Positions 61,052 to 64,000 of a stretch of DNA of 64,000 nt are shown here, one piece after another. Numbering within the stretch: position 1 is the first letter of the stretch; each line of letters starts with the position of its first letter. The stretch lies in the NCBI GenBank assembly GCA_037043235.1, contig JAWRVZ010000029.1, forward strand, positions 3,068,001 to 3,132,000, read 5' to 3'. Both the position numbers and the translations under genes were made by a program. This stretch comes from Rhodeus uyekii. Lineage: Eukaryota; Chordata; Actinopteri; Cypriniformes; Acheilognathidae. The notes beneath the pieces were generated by a model. That model was not told where the DNA came from. It worked only from the letters and a program-made list of their open reading frames with translations, and did no database searches.

Positions 61052-63724
61052 AGCATCTCAGAAATACTCAAAGCTTCAGAGTTGTTTTGCACACAAGTCA
61101 AGACTTCAAAACTGCTGAACTGTATATAATAATGAATCGAGATTGACTAATTCAGATTTTTTATGAGATATCACACCCTTATGGGAATTCCCTCCATTGC
61201 CTTAGTTATTTATACAAAGGACTGATGTAGTAAGTAAAGTCCAAATTTCAGTGGTGAAATAAAAAGTCCAAATTCATTATACACCTATTTGATGATGAAT
61301 ATAGAACATAAACATTCTCATTAAAACCATTATAAAGAAAACATGTTTAGTGCGTTGCATTCATGTTCTGTTTTCCTCTGCTCACCTGTATAAGCTATGC
61401 ATCCTCAAAGTTTTATACTGAATTTGATCTTTTAACATGACTGTTTTAGAGCATTAAGGCACATTCAGTGTTTTCCATGTTACTCGTTTTATAACGTCCT
61501 GCTGTTTTAGTGATTGAAACACTGCAGCAGGTGCTGTATATGAATCACCAGTGACCAAAACTTGCATTCTATTCACATATGTCTTTTTTGAGAGTTGATT
61601 TAAATATGTCCAAGGTTTGAAAACGATGGGAGATTCACAGTGTTGTGTTTCTGCTTGTAGATCAGTTCTTCATCACGGTTTAAGGTGATCTGCATAATTC
61701 ATGAGACAAATACCGTGCATAGTCAAAGAATTATGATAAAAATGAGATGTTTTATTGGTATTAAACAGGCGATGCTCACACAATTTGTCCTGAACTATGT
61801 GATTCATATTGTTTTAGTACTGACTTTTTGACCCCACTGTGGCTGCAACTGTTTTTCTGCAGAAAGTCACAGCGAGGAGCTTTTCTGTTTGTCGTCCACT
61901 TACTCATGAAGGATCATGGTGCATTTCTCCAGAAAATCAAACACTGAACTGTTGGTTTTGTGACGTTTGTAAATAACCGAGCATTGCATAACTTTGGAGA
62001 TTTGGGAATTGCTAACAAGCTGGTTTTATCTGATTTGTAAATCAAGTGGTTTTTCTTTTTTCTTATTCTTTTTTTAGTTAAAAGCCTATAATATGCAAGC
62101 ACTCTAATTATTTTTTTGTGTCTTGTTTGGTTTAATTAAAATGGGCAGAAGACTGGTTGTCACAGCTTCATTTCATAGTGTTCAATTCACCTAAAATATT
62201 TCAAACTTAAGGTTACTCAATTTCTTTGTGTTGGGATTAAATGAATCATTTTGTTGACAACTAACTGGACAGGATCTGTAGTTCCCAGCATGCTTTAGTA
62301 GAGTAAATGTGTTATTTATGTTTTTCTGGAACGGGAAAGACATGTTAAAGGGATAGTTCGCCCAGAAAATGAAAAGGTTTTTGACTTAAAGGAGACAACC
62401 CCTTAAAAAAATATCAAAGGTTGAAAATAATTTTCTGCACAGAAATTTTCGGTGTGCAAAAATAACATTTATAAGTGAACCTCAAGGAACATAAAATATG
62501 CGACCCGTTTAATATTCAATTATTTTGGGCATTTGAATAAGTTTCTGTAATATGTTTGCAACGCCAAGGTCATGGGTTCAATTCCCAAGGAAAGCATAAA
62601 CTGATTAGAATGTTAATGTCTTTCTTGAATGCAATGTCTGTAAATTAAAGTTATTTTGTTTGATAATCGTAATCATGTTAAGTGAAATACTAGAGGATTT
62701 CTAAATTAATTTGACCTAAATCAAATGAATTGTGTTGACCCAATTAAACTGAATTGTTTTGCATGAACAATTAAATTGAGTGTAAAAGCTTTATTCAATT
62801 AAATTTAGTGTGGTTAATGAATTTGAGTGTGTTTCTGCAGAAGGTTGACGTGAAAATGTGAAATCCTCATCCCTGTGCAAATGATAAATACTTAACGCCT
62901 TCATTTTAACCCAAACATTCTTACATTAGTCTAAAACTAAGAAAATATTTACATAGGAATATAATATTTTGTATTTTTTGGTGATTTTGTTACTTGTGTT
63001 CTTCCCGGTCAAACATGACTGGCCTACAAAAAGTTGCTTAAAAAAATCTCTCATTACTTTATATTATCACCAAATATTATATTCAATATTTTTGTATTCC
63101 TTTGTGGAACTGATTGATTGTAAGCCTCCTTAATCTGAGCTTTTGACCCAAAAAAAAAGCATTTTTCGGGAGGTAGTTTTGGTAATATTGAATACAATTA
63201 AAAAAAGATTCCCTGTAATTTATCTCTCTAGTGTGGTTTCATGTGTAACGAGGAGGTTTATTTTGAAATGCTTTTATCTTGTACAAAATAGCACAAAGTC
63301 GCAAAAAAAGTGCTTATAAGTCTCTCGTTATACTATATTATCATTACATATTGGATTAATATTTGACTGGGAAAAACCACAAATGTGACATTTTGTACAA
63401 GATAAAAACAAATCTCTTGTATAACATTATAAACATATTAAGGGTGATAAATTGTACTGAATATTTTTACATTTTATTCAATATGACCAAAATTACACAT
63501 GAATAATGCTCTTTTTTGGTAAAGAATTGCTCAGATCAATGAGGCCTATGATCAATCAGATAATGTTTTTCATCTCCTCTCCCCTGTTGCACAGTATTGC
63601 AAAATATATGTTTTGTTTGGGTGGGTGGAGGCTTAAAACAGACAAACCGATAGCGTTCAGCTATTTACTGACAGTGTCAGATGACTCAGATGATTAGAAG
63701 TTCAGACTTTATCAGACTGTCACT
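61052..63724. other. Intergenic region right of smarca4
   Basis: AT-rich. It holds an AAAGGGATAGTTCGCCC repeat end (62346), a partial plus SINE (62556-62640), and a loosely duplicated AT-rich block (about 62990-63110 and 63290-63390). No convincing gene. Confidence 0.5.
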
Positions 63725-63782
63725 ATGAGGATCTCATTTCTATTATTACTGGCAGTTACTTTGTTCTATGTTGTTCAAACAA
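63725..63782 (+). CDS. Possible signal-peptide first exon of a gene cut by the right edge
   Basis: An ATG opens MRISFLLLLAVTLFYVVQT, a good signal peptide (basic start, hydrophobic core, polar end), and is followed in phase 1 by a consensus donor, AA|GTGAGTAA. Short secreted proteins in fish often have such a first exon. No second exon lies in the remaining 218 bases, so the family is unknown. It may also be chance. Confidence 0.35.
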
Positions 63783-64000
63783 GTGAGTAAACAACTGCTT
63801 TTGTTCTCCAGTGTTTAATGATCACTAATGATCTTTAATGCATTTCTTTATCTTATTCTTAGGCGCATTTATTAAAATACTTGTGTGTAGTGCTGGGTTT
63901 AGGCCATGTCATAATTGTTTCTATATAAAGCTACAATTGTAAAGTAATTTGGCTCTGGTTTTTAATTATTTTGTTTTGTTGTTATGCTTGTGATCTGCCG

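Overview
The window is vertebrate nuclear DNA from a teleost, most likely a cyprinid-type fish. It carries large spliced genes with canonical GT-AG introns. It is densely packed with teleost repeats: a tRNA-derived SINE with the TTTATCCAAAGCGACTTGCA core, TA-flanked pogo/Tigger-like MITEs, hAT MITEs with 8-bp target duplications, and LTR elements. Species cannot be fixed from sequence alone. Exon borders were placed by hand from splice signals, reading phase and remembered human orthologues; phases close across every junction given.

Layout: (1) 1-21.3 kb, minus strand: the 5' half of rfx1 (eight orthologue-supported coding exons from 17539 down to 1822, about 492 aa, through the winged-helix DNA-binding domain); the rest lies off the left edge. 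A GC-rich promoter with two RFX X-box-like sites sits near 20.6-21.2 kb. Its introns hold a non-autonomous LTR element with exact target duplication (5130-6802), a Ty3/gypsy relic with nested MITE and hAT, and a long-inverted-repeat element carrying a 42-bp minisatellite. (2) 24.56-25.47 kb, plus: rln3, two exons, 150 aa. (3) 27.35-39.81 kb, plus: an il27ra-like class I cytokine receptor of the gp130 family, 15 exons, 774 aa, behind a promoter with four 42-bp repeats. (4) 42.82-60.51 kb, plus: smarca4 (BRG1), 33 coding exons, 1617 aa, with a CpG-rich promoter near 40.7-41.2 kb. (5) 63725-63782: possibly a signal-peptide first exon of another gene cut by the right edge.

The rfx1-rln3-il27ra cluster matches human 19p13.12; smarca4, on 19p13.2 in human, is here directly next to il27ra. 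The genes share no operon-like function: a transcription factor, a neuropeptide, an immune receptor and a chromatin remodeller. The most notable unexplained signals are a 336-nt, phase-0, fully open candidate cassette exon in rfx1 (9531-9866), the 42-bp arrays, an Ig-like domain at the front of the il27ra product, and inverted MITE copies bracketing smarca4 exons 11-15, one holding a nested hAT whose empty site is preserved in its partner. I saw no gene family that is plainly new.
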